A DNA stretch of 64,000 nt from Candidatus Nitrotoga sp. CP45 (GTDB lineage: Bacteria; Pseudomonadota; Gammaproteobacteria; Burkholderiales; Gallionellaceae), in the NCBI GenBank assembly GCA_003402375.1, contig QFXJ01000030.1, forward strand, positions 34,584 to 98,583. Direction: 5' to 3'. Position 1 is the first letter of the stretch; each line of letters starts with the position of its first letter. Under the pieces are notes generated by a model. It ran no database searches. It was not told the DNA's origin and worked only from the letters and a program-made list of their open reading frames with translations. Made by a program: the position numbers and the translations under genes. This document shows positions 28,095-40,463 of this stretch, piece by piece.

Positions 28095-28979
28095 TCATTT
28101 TCCATGGTGTGGTGTGCATTTTCCAGACAGTAAGCTGGCCGAAACAATCAACGCTGCACCGATAACTTCCCGCAGTCCCATTTCCTCATACGCCAATAAA
28201 TACGAGGAAACGGCAGCAAACACCAGCTCGGATAGAAGCAGCGTAATAGCCTGGTTGGCGGGCAAATAGGTCAGTCCGTATTGCACGGCAAAACTAATGG
28301 CGCATAACACCAATCCAATCAGCCATAGCAGCCACCACGCATCCGGTGTAATGCCTTGCAATTGCCCAATGACATTGCCCTGATGCAACAGCAATACGGC
28401 GGTAAACAACACCGTGCCAAACCACACACTAGCCACTTTGAAATTCACGCTTAGGTGCTGTGTACGACGCACTATTACATTCATCAAAGCAAAACTAATT
28501 CCCGCTGAAAGGCCTATCCATTCGGCTTGGTTTTGTGGCAGTGGCAAACCATGCCGCATATCCCACAACATCACAAACGCACCACCCAATGACAGCGCGA
28601 TAATGGCGTAACCGTAATGATTTAATTTTTCACTGAGTAGCCAGCGCGAAAAGATCACCGTCCACAATGGCGCGAGATAGAACAACAACAGCACTCGCAT
28701 CACCTCACCATCCAACGTCGCTAACACATAGCCTAAATTAGTCCAGCCCGCACTTGCCATCAACACAATACTCAGCCACCCGGCCACTTTTAGCTCGCGC
28801 CATATCGGCCCCAGGAATAGTAGGCCCAATATCATTGCCATAGAATAGCTCAGCAGTGTAGATAATTCGCCGCCTACCCCCATATTATTTAATGCGCGAT
28901 AGGGATACCACATCAGTCCCCACACCAGCGCACCACTCAACAGGCCTATCACCGACAAAATTTTTTGTTTTGATGCCAC
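28095..28979 (-). CDS. EamA/DMT-superfamily transporter
   Basis: 294 aa with ten hydrophobic helices in two EamA repeats (residues ~5-135 and ~150-290), the pattern of drug/metabolite transporters that exchange small metabolites across the inner membrane. The end of the second repeat carries QYGLTYLPANQAITLLLSELVF, typical of the family. Substrate unknown. It is divergent from dapC, whose probable start is 46 bp away, so promoters overlap. Confidence 0.88.
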   Translation of the reverse strand: MASKQKILSVIGLLSGALVWGLMWYPYRALNNMGVGGELSTLLSYSMAMILGLLFLGPIWRELKVAGWLSIVLMASAGWTNLGYVLATLDGEVMRVLLLFYLAPLWTVIFSRWLLSEKLNHYGYAIIALSLGGAFVMLWDMRHGLPLPQNQAEWIGLSAGISFALMNVIVRRTQHLSVNFKVASVWFGTVLFTAVLLLHQGNVIGQLQGITPDAWWLLWLIGLVLCAISFAVQYGLTYLPANQAITLLLSELVFAAVSSYLLAYEEMGLREVIGAALIVSASLLSGKCTPHHGK

Positions 28980-29025
28980 TCGCTACGCCTTTATAATTAT
29001 GCCTATTCAGCTTAAGAAAAAAATT

Positions 29026-30216
29026 ATGAATCCTGATCTTAATCGCCTGCAGCCCTACCCGTTCCAGAAACTCGCCAATTTATTTAGCTCAGTTACACCC
29101 AACCCAGCCTGCCGGTCGATCAGCCTGCACATTGGGGAACCCAAACATGCCACGCCACGCTTCATTAGTGACGCATTAAGCGCCAACCTGTCGGGCCTTT
29201 CGAATTATCCCACAACCGCAGGGAGTGACACGCTGCGTGGCAGCATTGCCAGCTGGCTGGCGCAACGTTACGGTCTCCCCGCGCTAGATACAAAATCACA
29301 AGTCTTGCCGGTGAATGGCAGCCGGGAGGCGTTATTTGCTTTTGCCCAAGCGGTGATTGACCGTACGTGCGATAACCCCGCCGTGATTTGCCCTAATCCG
29401 TTCTATCAGATATATGAAGGCGCAGCTCTGCTGGCTGGTGCCACGCCTTATTTTCTCAACACCTTGCCGGAAGATAACTACGCGTTGAATTTTGATCAAT
29501 TGCCGCAAGAAGTTTGGCAGCGCACGCAACTTATATATGTGTGCTCGCCTGGTAATCCAACCGGACGTGTAATTGAACTTGCGGAATGGAAGACACTATT
29601 CGATTTGGCCGACCGTTACGGCTTTATCATCGCTGCGGACGAATGCTATTCTGAAATCTATTTCGATACGCCACCGCTCGGTGCGCTACAAGCAGCGCAG
29701 CTGCTGGGACGCAGCGATTACCGCAATCTGGTGTCTTTTTTCAGCTTGTCCAAGCGCTCTAATGTACCCGGTATGCGTTCCGGTTTTGTGGCAGGTGATG
29801 CAAAAGTGATAGAGAAATTTACGCTGTATCGTACTTACCACGGCTGCGCCATGAACCCCGCAGTGCAAGCCGCCAGCGCCGTTGCCTGGCAAAATGAAGA
29901 ACATGTCGCAGAAAACCGCCGCCTTTATGCGGAAAAATTCTCACAGGTTGTCAGCATCCTGAAACCCGTATTGCCCGTAGCGCTACCGGATGCCAGTTTT
30001 TACCTGTGGTTACGCGTGCCCATAGCTGACACCCGCTTCGCGCAATATCTGCATCGAGACTATAATGTCACAGTGCTGCCCGGCAGTTTCCTTGCGCGTG
30101 ATGCACATGGCATAAATCCAGGCGAAAACTTTATCCGCATCGCCCTGGTAGCAGAGCTGAACGAAACCATGGAAGCCGCGCATCGCATCGCCGAATTTAC
30201 CCGAAAACTTGACTAG
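29026..30216 (+). CDS. dapC: N-succinyldiaminopimelate aminotransferase
   Basis: About 396 aa, PLP fold-type I aminotransferase. The N-terminus [16 protein letters not shown] is typical of DapC; an ATG 27 bp upstream would add nine residues and lacks better support. Landmarks: [23 protein letters not shown] (cofactor/Asn), [11 protein letters not shown] (Asp) and [16 protein letters not shown], holding the PLP lysine. It converts N-succinyl-2-amino-6-oxopimelate to N-succinyl-LL-diaminopimelate in the succinylase branch of lysine/DAP synthesis. dapD begins eight bases after the stop, confirming the pathway. Confidence 0.94.
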   Translation: MNPDLNRLQPYPFQKLANLFSSVTPNPACRSISLHIGEPKHATPRFISDALSANLSGLSNYPTTAGSDTLRGSIASWLAQRYGLPALDTKSQVLPVNGSREALFAFAQAVIDRTCDNPAVICPNPFYQIYEGAALLAGATPYFLNTLPEDNYALNFDQLPQEVWQRTQLIYVCSPGNPTGRVIELAEWKTLFDLADRYGFIIAADECYSEIYFDTPPLGALQAAQLLGRSDYRNLVSFFSLSKRSNVPGMRSGFVAGDAKVIEKFTLYRTYHGCAMNPAVQAASAVAWQNEEHVAENRRLYAEKFSQVVSILKPVLPVALPDASFYLWLRVPIADTRFAQYLHRDYNVTVLPGSFLARDAHGINPGENFIRIALVAELNETMEAAHRIAEFTRKLD

Positions 30217-30223
30217 GAAAATC

Positions 30224-31045
30224 ATGGAACAACTGCAACAGATCATCGAACCCGCTTTTGAACATCGCGCCGAAATTACACCACGCAACGTAGACGCAAA
30301 ACTGAAAGAGGCGGTGGACACTGTTATCGGCCACCTCGACCACGGTACTCTGCGCGTGGCGGAAAAAATAGAGGGTCAGTGGGTAACCCATCAATGGCTG
30401 AAAAAAGCAGTGCTATTGTCTTTCCGCATGGAAGACAATGCTTTCATCAAGGGCGGCTTTACCAATTATTACGACAAGGTACCGTCCAAGTTTGCCGACT
30501 ATAATTCGCGTGATTTTCGCGAAGGCGGCTTCCGTATAGTGCCGCCCGCTGCGGCGCGTAAGGGTTCATTTATAGCCAAGAACGTGGTCTTAATGCCTTC
30601 TTACGTCAACATTGGCGCTTATGTGGACGAAGGTACGATGGTGGATACCTGGGCGACGGTCGGCTCTTGCGCACAGATCGGCAAAAACGTTCACTTAAGT
30701 GGCGGGGTCGGTATCGGCGGTGTGTTGGAACCGGTGCAGGCCAACCCGACCATTATCGAGGACAACTGCTTCATCGGTGCACGCTCAGAAATTGTCGAAG
30801 GCGTGATTGTGGAAGAAGGCGCAGTCATTTCGATGGGCGTGTACATCGGGCAAAGCACCAAAATTTTCGATCGTGAAACTGGCGAAGTACACTATGGTCG
30901 CGTACCTGCTGGCTCGGTGGTCGTGTCCGGCAACCTACCCTCCAAAGATGGCAGTTATAGCTTGTATTGCGCCGTGATCGTAAAAAAAGTGGATGCCAAA
31001 ACCCGGGCAAAAGTCGGGATAAATGAGTTACTACGCGGAATTTAA
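30224..31045 (+). CDS. dapD: Tetrahydrodipicolinate N-succinyltransferase
   Basis: 273 aa, the standard length. A helical N-terminal region ([11 protein letters not shown]) precedes the left-handed beta-helix with hexapeptide repeats ([30 protein letters not shown] and on to about residue 215). It transfers succinyl from succinyl-CoA to tetrahydrodipicolinate, the step before DapC. The ATG at 30224 has AGGAAA nine bases upstream and is preferred over an ATG at 30209. Operon with dapC. Confidence 0.97.
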   Translation: MEQLQQIIEPAFEHRAEITPRNVDAKLKEAVDTVIGHLDHGTLRVAEKIEGQWVTHQWLKKAVLLSFRMEDNAFIKGGFTNYYDKVPSKFADYNSRDFREGGFRIVPPAAARKGSFIAKNVVLMPSYVNIGAYVDEGTMVDTWATVGSCAQIGKNVHLSGGVGIGGVLEPVQANPTIIEDNCFIGARSEIVEGVIVEEGAVISMGVYIGQSTKIFDRETGEVHYGRVPAGSVVVSGNLPSKDGSYSLYCAVIVKKVDAKTRAKVGINELLRGI

Positions 31046-31072
31046 AGCCTGCTTTAACCCCGGGGAAAATTT

Positions 31073-32128
31073 ATGATCATTACACCTTTTTTACAGTTAG
31101 CTGCTGACAAACAGGCTTCTGATCTTTTTTTCTCCGCTGGTGCACCCATCAACATCAAAATCAATGGCGTGGTTATGCCAATAAACACAGAGAAACTTGA
31201 TAGCGAAACGATTGAGCGCATCGCCTATGAAATAATGACACCGGAGCAAATCGCGGCCTTTGAATCCAGCATGGAAATGAATTTTTCCTATCGTGTTTTG
31301 GATGCCGGAAATTATCGGGTCAATATTTTCCGCCAACGCAGCAGCATTTCCATTGTCATTCGCTATATACGGTTCAATATTCTTAACGTCGAGGAACTGA
31401 ATCTGCCACCGGTTTTAAACCAACTCATTATGGAAAAACGTGGCCTGATATTAGTTGCGGGTGCGACTGGTTCGGGCAAATCCACCACAATGGCGGCCAT
31501 GATTGAGCATCGCAATAACACTGCCACCGGCCATATCCTGACCATTGAAGACCCCGTCGAATACCTGTTTCAACACAATAAATCGATTGTTAATCAGCGT
31601 GAAATTGGTACCGACACGCTTTCCTATGGCAATGCCCTGGAAAATGCCATGCGTGAGACACCCGATGTGCTAATGATTGGTGAAATACGCGACCGTGAAA
31701 CATTTAAACATGCGTTAGTTTTTGCCCAGAGTGGCCATCTGTGCCTGTCCACGCTGCACGCCAATAATAGCTACCATACGCTAAACCGCATCGTAAATCT
31801 CTTCCCACAAGATACACGCCGGGCTGTACTCGCTGATATGGCAATGAGCTTACGGGCAGTGATTTCACAACGTTTGGTACCCAACGTGCACGGCACGTTG
31901 GTACCTGCTGTAGAAGTGTTACTCAATACAACACTTATCTCAGAGCTGATTAAGAATGATGAGCTCGACAAAATTCGTGATGCGATCGATCAAAGCGTAT
32001 CGTCCGGTTCACAGACCTTTGAACAGGCCCTGTATAAACTGTACAAAAATGGTGAGATCACCAAGGAAGATGCTTTGCGCAACGCCGACTCAGCCAGCAA
32101 TCTATCATCCTTGATTTCTTACTCATAA
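31073..32128 (+). CDS. pilU: Type IV pilus retraction ATPase, PilU-type
   Basis: 351 aa secretion ATPase. N-terminal PAS-like domain (residues 1-100), Walker A GATGSGKST near 130, Asp box TIEDPVEYLF, AIRDRE-like GEIRDRETF with Walker B VLMIGEIRD, and the His box CLSTLHANN. QREIGTDT followed by AMRETPDVL and RAVISQRLVP resemble PilU more than PilT. It hexamerises at the inner membrane and assists PilT in pilin depolymerisation. It sits within the dap cluster, 27 bp after dapD; pilT is not adjacent, which is unusual but not unique. Confidence 0.85.
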   Translation: MIITPFLQLAADKQASDLFFSAGAPINIKINGVVMPINTEKLDSETIERIAYEIMTPEQIAAFESSMEMNFSYRVLDAGNYRVNIFRQRSSISIVIRYIRFNILNVEELNLPPVLNQLIMEKRGLILVAGATGSGKSTTMAAMIEHRNNTATGHILTIEDPVEYLFQHNKSIVNQREIGTDTLSYGNALENAMRETPDVLMIGEIRDRETFKHALVFAQSGHLCLSTLHANNSYHTLNRIVNLFPQDTRRAVLADMAMSLRAVISQRLVPNVHGTLVPAVEVLLNTTLISELIKNDELDKIRDAIDQSVSSGSQTFEQALYKLYKNGEITKEDALRNADSASNLSSLISYS

Positions 32129-32212
32129 CCACCCCGCCAGATTGCAGCCTACTTTTGCACTATCACACTAATTGAAATAAAAATATTTAAATATAATAAT
32201 GGATTCAGCAAG

Positions 32213-34636
<2,424 letters not shown>

Positions 34637-34980
34637 TACCGCATTTGCAGAATGCTAGCAGCCTGTCGGATTTCCCCCATTAAAAAATAACAAATCACCA
34701 TTATCAAATTTTACATTTGATATTTTATAAACAATAAGTTGAATGTTATTTAAGGCTATAAAACCGTTTCCAAAACAATCAAGAACTGGTATTTCCAGAC
34801 TCATTACGCGTCATTCTCAGCAATGAAGTTTCTTACGGTTACGACAACAAGATCGCCTACACTGGATTATGAAGTTGAGCAGGTCGTCGAGGTAATTCGG
34901 GGTCTGCGTTTGGTGCAGGACTCCATGCTGTGATTGCCTCCATTTTCAATTTTGGTCGTTACCAGCCGTTCATCTACTTG
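34637..34980. other. Non-coding region after prmB
   Basis: A+T-rich sequence without a supported gene. A short open stretch near 34800-34870 (reading LRVILSNEVSYGYDNKIAYTG, then stop) could be a decayed gene, but no family is recognised. No terminator hairpin is clear after prmB. Confidence 0.3.
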
Positions 34981-34989
34981 ATTCAATGC

Positions 34990-35139
34990 TTCGGTTGTCC
35001 GATCGCGACAGGGCGGGTGGGCGCAAGAAGAAACTTCCCGAAGAAAAAATTCGGCAGGTAAAACTGTTGATGGATGCTGCGATCTTGCCTGTCAAAGAGG
35101 TGACCGAGAAATTCGGGGTGAGCGTCGTCATGCTCTAAT
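34990..35139 (+). pseudogene. C-terminal remnant of a serine recombinase (resolvase/invertase)
   Basis: The frame from ~35006 reads RDRAGGRKKKLP, then EEKIRQVKLLMDAA and PVKEVTEKFGVSVVML before two stop codons. This matches the end of resolvase/Hin proteins, where a GRxxKL linker leads to a Hin-type helix-turn-helix (EVxxxFGVSxxTLY). The catalytic N-terminal domain is missing, and the HTH stops early at the TAATAA. It marks an old mobile-element scar beside the quorum-sensing-like locus. Confidence 0.65.
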
Positions 35140-35325
35140 AAGATGAAGGAAGCTGTTTGAGGCTAAGTGAAGCTGAACCTTTCCACTGGAACTTCCATTT
35201 CTTTCAGCGGAAAGATAAACAAGATGTTGTTTGGTTGGTGGCGATTCTCGCCTTTTCCGCTAGTCCAGCAAACCAAGTTTTCTAAGATTACCGAGCCAGT
35301 ATAGTACGAAGACTTTGTAGCCCGA

Positions 35326-36357
35326 CTAATAACCTGGGGGATACCCAGTTAAACCGGCTGTATGATCGCGTAAAAAGTCCGCATAAGAATACACGGGGCC
35401 TTGCAAATAATGGGACGGCAAATCAAACAGAGCCCAGTAATAATCCTTCCGTCCCCGGCAAATCTGCGGCGGCAAACAATACGATAACCAGTTATGTCCA
35501 ACCTCCTCCCGGTACACTCCACCAGTATCGCAAAAGAAAGGCACTAAACGGAATTCCCGTAAGGCAGTGAGAAGTTCGGGCGGAGCACCCTGATCCTGCG
35601 CAATCTCAAGCTGCGAAATTAAACTGGCCTTAGTTTCTATCACCATCAGGGTACTTTTGCCCTGGATATCAAAGAAAAGGATGGCGGCCGGGTTTGGGAA
35701 TAAATAATATTCTTCAAAGTTATAGAAGCTACAGAGTTTACCAACGAGTGCTCCCAGGGCGGGATCGGTTAAGAAAGAGTAAGAATGACGTGACAAAAGA
35801 TCTTTTAATGTGCTTGTCTGACTATGAAAAAACTCCTTTTGCAATTTGACTATTTCGGCTTCTAAATGGTTAAGTGCATCGGGGTCATTTTTTTTAATGA
35901 AACAATCAATCAATTTGCGGTTAAATGCGTCAATGGCGATTTTTTCATCGGCCTGTCCGGTTAACAGGATTTTTTTGCAAGGCAAGCCCTGGACAGCCTG
36001 ACAAAATTCCACACCATTCATCTGCGGCATAGCATAATCAATCACCAACACAGCCGGCATATCAAAACGGTGCCGATTCATCACAATACGGTAAATTAGA
36101 TCAAGATCAATAGAGGCACAACACCGCTCAAAGGAATCTGTCAATTTATCGTAGCCAACACGGATCGGCTCATTCTCATTTTTAGTGGAATGCCAATGTG
36201 TGTGGTGTAGCCAATTAATGGCAGCATCAGTATCGTGAAAAGCCTTGCATGCCAATTTTGGGTTCAGTTGGAATGCAAGACTGGTCAGAAAGCTCTTGCT
36301 ATCATCTATCAGTACGGTCAACGTTGGGTATTGATAAACAGATAATTGATTGTCCAT
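35326..36357 (-). CDS. Response regulator with extended receiver and uncharacterised C-terminal domain
   Basis: About 343 aa from ATG 36357 (a GTG at 36390 would add 11). The receiver has the acidic pair in LIDDSKSF, phospho-Asp in VLVIDYAMPQMNG, Thr in ILLTGQADE and Lys in CFIKKNDPD. Between the first helix and the Asp strand lies an unusual ~35-residue insertion. The remaining ~180 residues (from FLTDPALGALVGKL to the C-terminus, with LFPNPAAILFFDIQGKS and VPFFCDTGGVYREE) match no output domain I know; no HTH, GGDEF or kinase motif is seen. Divergent from the PhcB-like gene and likely part of the same signalling system, possibly as an LqsR-type regulator; that is inference. Confidence 0.75.
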   Translation of the reverse strand: MDNQLSVYQYPTLTVLIDDSKSFLTSLAFQLNPKLACKAFHDTDAAINWLHHTHWHSTKNENEPIRVGYDKLTDSFERCCASIDLDLIYRIVMNRHRFDMPAVLVIDYAMPQMNGVEFCQAVQGLPCKKILLTGQADEKIAIDAFNRKLIDCFIKKNDPDALNHLEAEIVKLQKEFFHSQTSTLKDLLSRHSYSFLTDPALGALVGKLCSFYNFEEYYLFPNPAAILFFDIQGKSTLMVIETKASLISQLEIAQDQGAPPELLTALREFRLVPFFCDTGGVYREEVGHNWLSYCLPPQICRGRKDYYWALFDLPSHYLQGPVYSYADFLRDHTAGLTGYPPGY

Positions 36358-36589
36358 TTGGCTACAATTGAAGGCGCAACGAATGCACACCTACCTCATT
36401 TGTAATTAAACCGATAATTTAACAGAGAATGATGCTCTCCGCATTCTGTTGCGCAATTGGCAGAAGTGTCAGAAGATATGCACTTTGTTTTCGTTCTGCA
36501 ATCTTTCTGGTATTGTGATTGTTTAACGCACGAGCCTAATAATCATCGGACGGAATAGATGCTCCGTACCGACTTTCCTGAACACTACC

Positions 36590-37981
36590 TTGCACACAAA
36601 ATCACAAATAGACCCATTGGTTAGTTTCCGCAACGCGGAAGGTGAGGCGGTTCGGGGGACAATCATCAACCTCCAGAGAAAATCCCTCGTGATGGAGGTT
36701 TACAATCCGTATTCCATCGTGCAGGTCAGCGAAGTCCTCAGCGGACTCACGGTGCGATTCAGCACCAAGATTGCTTACCTCGGCAAGGCAGTTGTCATCA
36801 GCCTAGTCAACACCGGCCTCACCGCCATCGTTTCAGTGACACTCATAGACGAATGGCGTGAATTGAACGATGTGGTAGTAGTGCCGGGGGCGGTCGGGGC
36901 GGAAGCGCTGGCATTCGTTCAGGACTGGACTAAGCGTTTTCAGATTCGGCGCGATTACCAGATTTTAGTGAATGAAATGCGCGCCTATCTGTCCGACGTT
37001 TCGCGCTGGATTGAGCAAGTAGATCTCTCCGAATCTCTTCCCAAAATGGATGGACGGCTGCGAACGGATGTTTTTAATGAGCTTGTTGTGCCGTTAATGC
37101 AGAAGATGGAATTTTATCTTGACGCGCTGAACAGCGAGGCATACCTGATCGATGATGAATTTGCGTCCGCACACCGCTCCTTTGCGCAAGCTGCTCTGCA
37201 CCCCCTATTGCTTAGAGCGCCCTTTGTGTTTCGCACCTATACAAAACCCTTGGGGTATGCGGGCGATTATCAGATGGTCAACCAGATACTGGATGATCCA
37301 CGTCAGGGGCCGAGCACCTATTTTCAGATGGTGAATGCCGCTTGTTTGCAAAATATTCTTGCAGTTGCCCACCGCAACCGTATCGATATACTGGTTGATT
37401 TTTTGAAACGCATGGCCGATGCGGCTCAAATTGCAGGAAAAACACTCCGTATCATGAACGTCGGATGCGGCCCCGCCATCGAGATACAACGTTTTTTGCA
37501 AAGTTATCCGCACCCCGAGGTTCTATCTTTCGAACTCGTCGATTTCAGCGAGGAAACTCTTGCCTGGACGCGTGAAAAACTTTCGTCCATCGTCGCTCAG
37601 ATCGGCAAGCCGGTCGTCATCAATTACGTGCATGACTCTGTGCATAAACTACTCAAACGCCGCATTGATCCTGCTTCGGAAAGCGCACGAGAATTCGATG
37701 CCGTGTATTGTGCCGGGTTGTTCGATTATCTGTCCGATAAGGTTTGTTCCAGACTTACGGCTCATTTTGCCGCGCGTACCTGTCACGGAGGCAAGATTCT
37801 GGTCACCAATGTGCATTCGAACAACTCAACGAAGTTTTTTATGGAGCATCTTCTGGAGTGGTATCTCATTTATCGAGACGAAGCTAGTTTTTATCCCCTA
37901 CTCCCTGCGCAATCGACTGCGCGGAAAATCTATGTTGATGCAACCGGAATGAATATTTTCGCAGAAGCGATTATTACCTGA
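36590..37981 (+). CDS. PhcB-like SAM-dependent methyltransferase (quorum-signal synthesis)
   Basis: About 463 aa. An N-terminal PilZ-like beta-rich region (residues ~5-90, RGTIINLQRKSLVMEV) precedes a helical segment and a methyltransferase domain with SAM motif MNVGCGPAIEIQRFL near 288 and FDAVYCAGLFDYL near 375. In Ralstonia, PhcB makes 3-hydroxy fatty-acid methyl esters as diffusible quorum signals; the next three genes match PhcS, PhcR and PhcQ in type and order, which drives this call. The start is uncertain: TTG at 36590 is the first possible codon in frame, whereas GGACGGAA plus ATG at 36558 is out of frame and stops after 20 codons. A 1-bp frameshift or a leader peptide is possible. 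Confidence 0.75.
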   Translation: MHTKSQIDPLVSFRNAEGEAVRGTIINLQRKSLVMEVYNPYSIVQVSEVLSGLTVRFSTKIAYLGKAVVISLVNTGLTAIVSVTLIDEWRELNDVVVVPGAVGAEALAFVQDWTKRFQIRRDYQILVNEMRAYLSDVSRWIEQVDLSESLPKMDGRLRTDVFNELVVPLMQKMEFYLDALNSEAYLIDDEFASAHRSFAQAALHPLLLRAPFVFRTYTKPLGYAGDYQMVNQILDDPRQGPSTYFQMVNAACLQNILAVAHRNRIDILVDFLKRMADAAQIAGKTLRIMNVGCGPAIEIQRFLQSYPHPEVLSFELVDFSEETLAWTREKLSSIVAQIGKPVVINYVHDSVHKLLKRRIDPASESAREFDAVYCAGLFDYLSDKVCSRLTAHFAARTCHGGKILVTNVHSNNSTKFFMEHLLEWYLIYRDEASFYPLLPAQSTARKIYVDATGMNIFAEAIIT

Positions 37982-37998
37982 CCGATTAACTATTATTC

Positions 37999-39327
37999 AT
38001 GAGCAAAGAACACTACTCAGGATATGAAGATGAGATTCGTGAATATCGTCTCAGCTTCAATCGAGCCTTTGCATATACTGCTATTGTGCTTATTCTGCTC
38101 GGAATGGGATTGGATTATGGGCTTTATCCGCATTTTCAGTATTTGTTTGGTGCTGCACGGATAGTTGTTTCACTGCTAATCTACTGCATTATTATTATCT
38201 TGCGAACGAAGTGGGGGCAAGACAGGGCTGAGATGTTGGCATTCGTTTGGCTCCTTCTGCCCCAGATCATGATCACCTGGATGATCGCCGCAACGGAAGG
38301 AGCGACATCCATGTACAGCATTGGACTTTACCTCGCTATTTTTGGGGCAAGCTTAGGACTGCCGACCACCTTCCGGTTTAACCTTGTTTTAGGTTTTGTC
38401 ACCTTTTTACTTTATCTTGCCGCATGTTCCATTCACCCTGAAAGCTTTGTGTTGCATGGTGCCTTTGTCGTTAACTCATTAATTCTACTGTTTGTCATTG
38501 TTATCAGTGCAGTAAGCTGCTTTTTCAACGAACGCGCTCGCTTCATATTATTTCGACTCAAGACAGAAGTGGCCGAGAAAAACCGGCAACTGGAAGAAAC
38601 TAACAAAAACCTCGCCGATATCAAAGGCCAAATGCTGCAACAGGAAAAAATGGCCGCAATCGGCACGCTCGCGGCGGGGATGCTACATGAAGTCAATAAT
38701 CCCGTTAATTATTGCCTAATGGCGATGGACATCGCGCTGGAAGACCCCGTTGCAAAGTCTAGTGCGGCACTCAACGAATGCCTGGTAGATGCCAAGCAAG
38801 GGATGCAGCGAGTTCAGCATATCGTTTCGGATCTAAAAACCTTCGCTTATCGAAGCAGTGAAACATCGTCCGACGGAACCGTTTTTCTTCTGGAGAAAGT
38901 TGTCGATTCCGCCATTCGCCTTGTCGGGCACGAGATCAAGGGCATCACCATCACACGAGATATGCCTGCTGACACACTGGTTCGGGGGGACGAGGCGGCC
39001 ATTATCGGCGTGTTGGTCAATCTGTTCGGTAACGCGGCTTTGGCAATGCGTGCGGCAAACCGTAGTGAGCCTGCCATCCATCTGTCCGCTGCGTGGGAAG
39101 GCAACCGGCTGCGTGTCACGGTGCAGGATAACGGCCCGGGCATCGCGCCTGAAAATATCGCGCGAGTGTTCGAGCCATTTTTTACCACACGAGAGATCGG
39201 CCAGGGCCTCGGTTTGGGGCTGAGCATCAGTTATAGGGTAATCGAACAACATGGAGGCACATTAGTCGCCGAGAGTGTTGTCGGCGAATGGACGAAAATG
39301 ATTTTTGACCTGCCGAGAGCCACGTGA
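37999..39327 (+). CDS. PhcS/LqsS-like membrane histidine kinase
   Basis: 442 aa. Six hydrophobic helices fill residues ~22-175 with short loops, the sensor type seen in PhcS, LqsS and CqsS, which detect hydrophobic small-molecule autoinducers within the membrane. A coiled linker (~180-215) leads to the H-box LAAGMLHEVNNPVNYCLMAMD with the phospho-His near 230. The HATPase has an N-box around NLFGNAALAMRAA, G1 DNGPGIAP and G2 GQGLGLGLSISY. It starts 17 bp after the methyltransferase gene and overlaps the next gene, consistent with one operon. Ligand identity is unknown. Confidence 0.88.
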   Translation: MSKEHYSGYEDEIREYRLSFNRAFAYTAIVLILLGMGLDYGLYPHFQYLFGAARIVVSLLIYCIIIILRTKWGQDRAEMLAFVWLLLPQIMITWMIAATEGATSMYSIGLYLAIFGASLGLPTTFRFNLVLGFVTFLLYLAACSIHPESFVLHGAFVVNSLILLFVIVISAVSCFFNERARFILFRLKTEVAEKNRQLEETNKNLADIKGQMLQQEKMAAIGTLAAGMLHEVNNPVNYCLMAMDIALEDPVAKSSAALNECLVDAKQGMQRVQHIVSDLKTFAYRSSETSSDGTVFLLEKVVDSAIRLVGHEIKGITITRDMPADTLVRGDEAAIIGVLVNLFGNAALAMRAANRSEPAIHLSAAWEGNRLRVTVQDNGPGIAPENIARVFEPFFTTREIGQGLGLGLSISYRVIEQHGGTLVAESVVGEWTKMIFDLPRAT

Positions 39328-40463
39328 TGAGTGTAGCAATGGACAATCTTGAGTATAGGGTCTCTAACATCCTGTATGTGGATGATGAGGAAATGGCGCG
39401 GAAGTACTTCGTCCGTTCTGTCGGTACAGGCTTTGAAGTACTGACGGCATCGGATGCGGATACTGCGATTAGGATATTGCAGGACAAAGACAGGCAGGTC
39501 GGCATACTCGTCACAGATTATCGTATGCCAGGTCGAAATGGCGGAGACCTGCTACGCCAAATAGAGCGCGAATTTCCATATGTTGTCCGTATTCTGGTGA
39601 CAGCATATGCGGATCGGGAAGTGCTTCTGGATACAGTGAATTCCGGTGAAGTTTTCCGGATCATTGAAAAGCCTTTGGATTTGGACGAGGTCAAGAACAC
39701 CTTACGCCTGGCAAGCGAACTGTCGCGGGAACGCAGCGCAAGGCAGCAAAAGTTAATGGCAATGGATGAGACGCTCGCTTTTCTTGCACACGAGCTTAAT
39801 ACGCCGCTTGCCACGATCATCAATTTTGCCCGAGGCGTTCAGTGCCGAGTCGCCGATAGGAGTGTGTCGCCTCAGCAACAAACCGAGATTGGAAAAGCCG
39901 CGCTGGCAATGGACGACAATGCCCGATATTGTCTTTCACTGCTGTCCACCTTTGTCGAATCGGTTCAAGGAGCCGGTGCGTTATTCACCCATCACACCGG
40001 CGGCACGGCACAGCAGATGATTTTATCCCTGCTCGATACTTATCCGCTGACTCCCGTTCAGCGAGCCTCCGTTCATATCGACATACAGGAAGATTTCCGG
40101 ATTATGGCGCTGCCGAATTGCGTTGCGCTGGTGTTGTCTTCCATATTAAGCAACGCGCTACGCGCCCTCCATGACCATCCTTCGCCGATGATTTGCTTCA
40201 CGGTGCTGGCAGAGGGCAATCCGCAGATTCGCATTATTGACAACGGCCCTGGCATACCGTCTGAAATTCTGGAACGTCTGCTGGTTGATCCCGTCACGAC
40301 CCATGCAAATGTCGGCGGGAAGGGCTGGGGCATGATCTTCTGCAAGCGCATCATGCAATCATTCAGTGGCGGCATCCTGATTCACTCATCACCAGACACA
40401 CACACTACTGTCACACTGAATTTTCCAACTATCAAAAATCAAGTTAAAAGGAGCGATCAATGA
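39324..40463 (+). CDS. PhcR-like REC-histidine kinase hybrid
   Basis: 379 aa. An N-terminal receiver (ILYVDDEEMARKYF, phospho-Asp in LVTDYRMPGRNG near 68, Thr in ILVTAYAD, Lys in RIIEKPLDLDE) is joined to a soluble kinase domain: H-box DETLAFLAHELNTPLATI near 154, N-box SILSNALRALHD, G1 DNGPGIPSEI and a short G2 GKGWGMIFCKRI. No membrane helix. In Ralstonia, PhcR is such a receiver-kinase in the phcBSRQ operon, taking phosphate from PhcS. The GTG start overlaps the phcS-like stop (GTGATGA); an ATG at 39327 is equally possible. Confidence 0.88.
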   Translation: MMSVAMDNLEYRVSNILYVDDEEMARKYFVRSVGTGFEVLTASDADTAIRILQDKDRQVGILVTDYRMPGRNGGDLLRQIEREFPYVVRILVTAYADREVLLDTVNSGEVFRIIEKPLDLDEVKNTLRLASELSRERSARQQKLMAMDETLAFLAHELNTPLATIINFARGVQCRVADRSVSPQQQTEIGKAALAMDDNARYCLSLLSTFVESVQGAGALFTHHTGGTAQQMILSLLDTYPLTPVQRASVHIDIQEDFRIMALPNCVALVLSSILSNALRALHDHPSPMICFTVLAEGNPQIRIIDNGPGIPSEILERLLVDPVTTHANVGGKGWGMIFCKRIMQSFSGGILIHSSPDTHTTVTLNFPTIKNQVKRSDQ

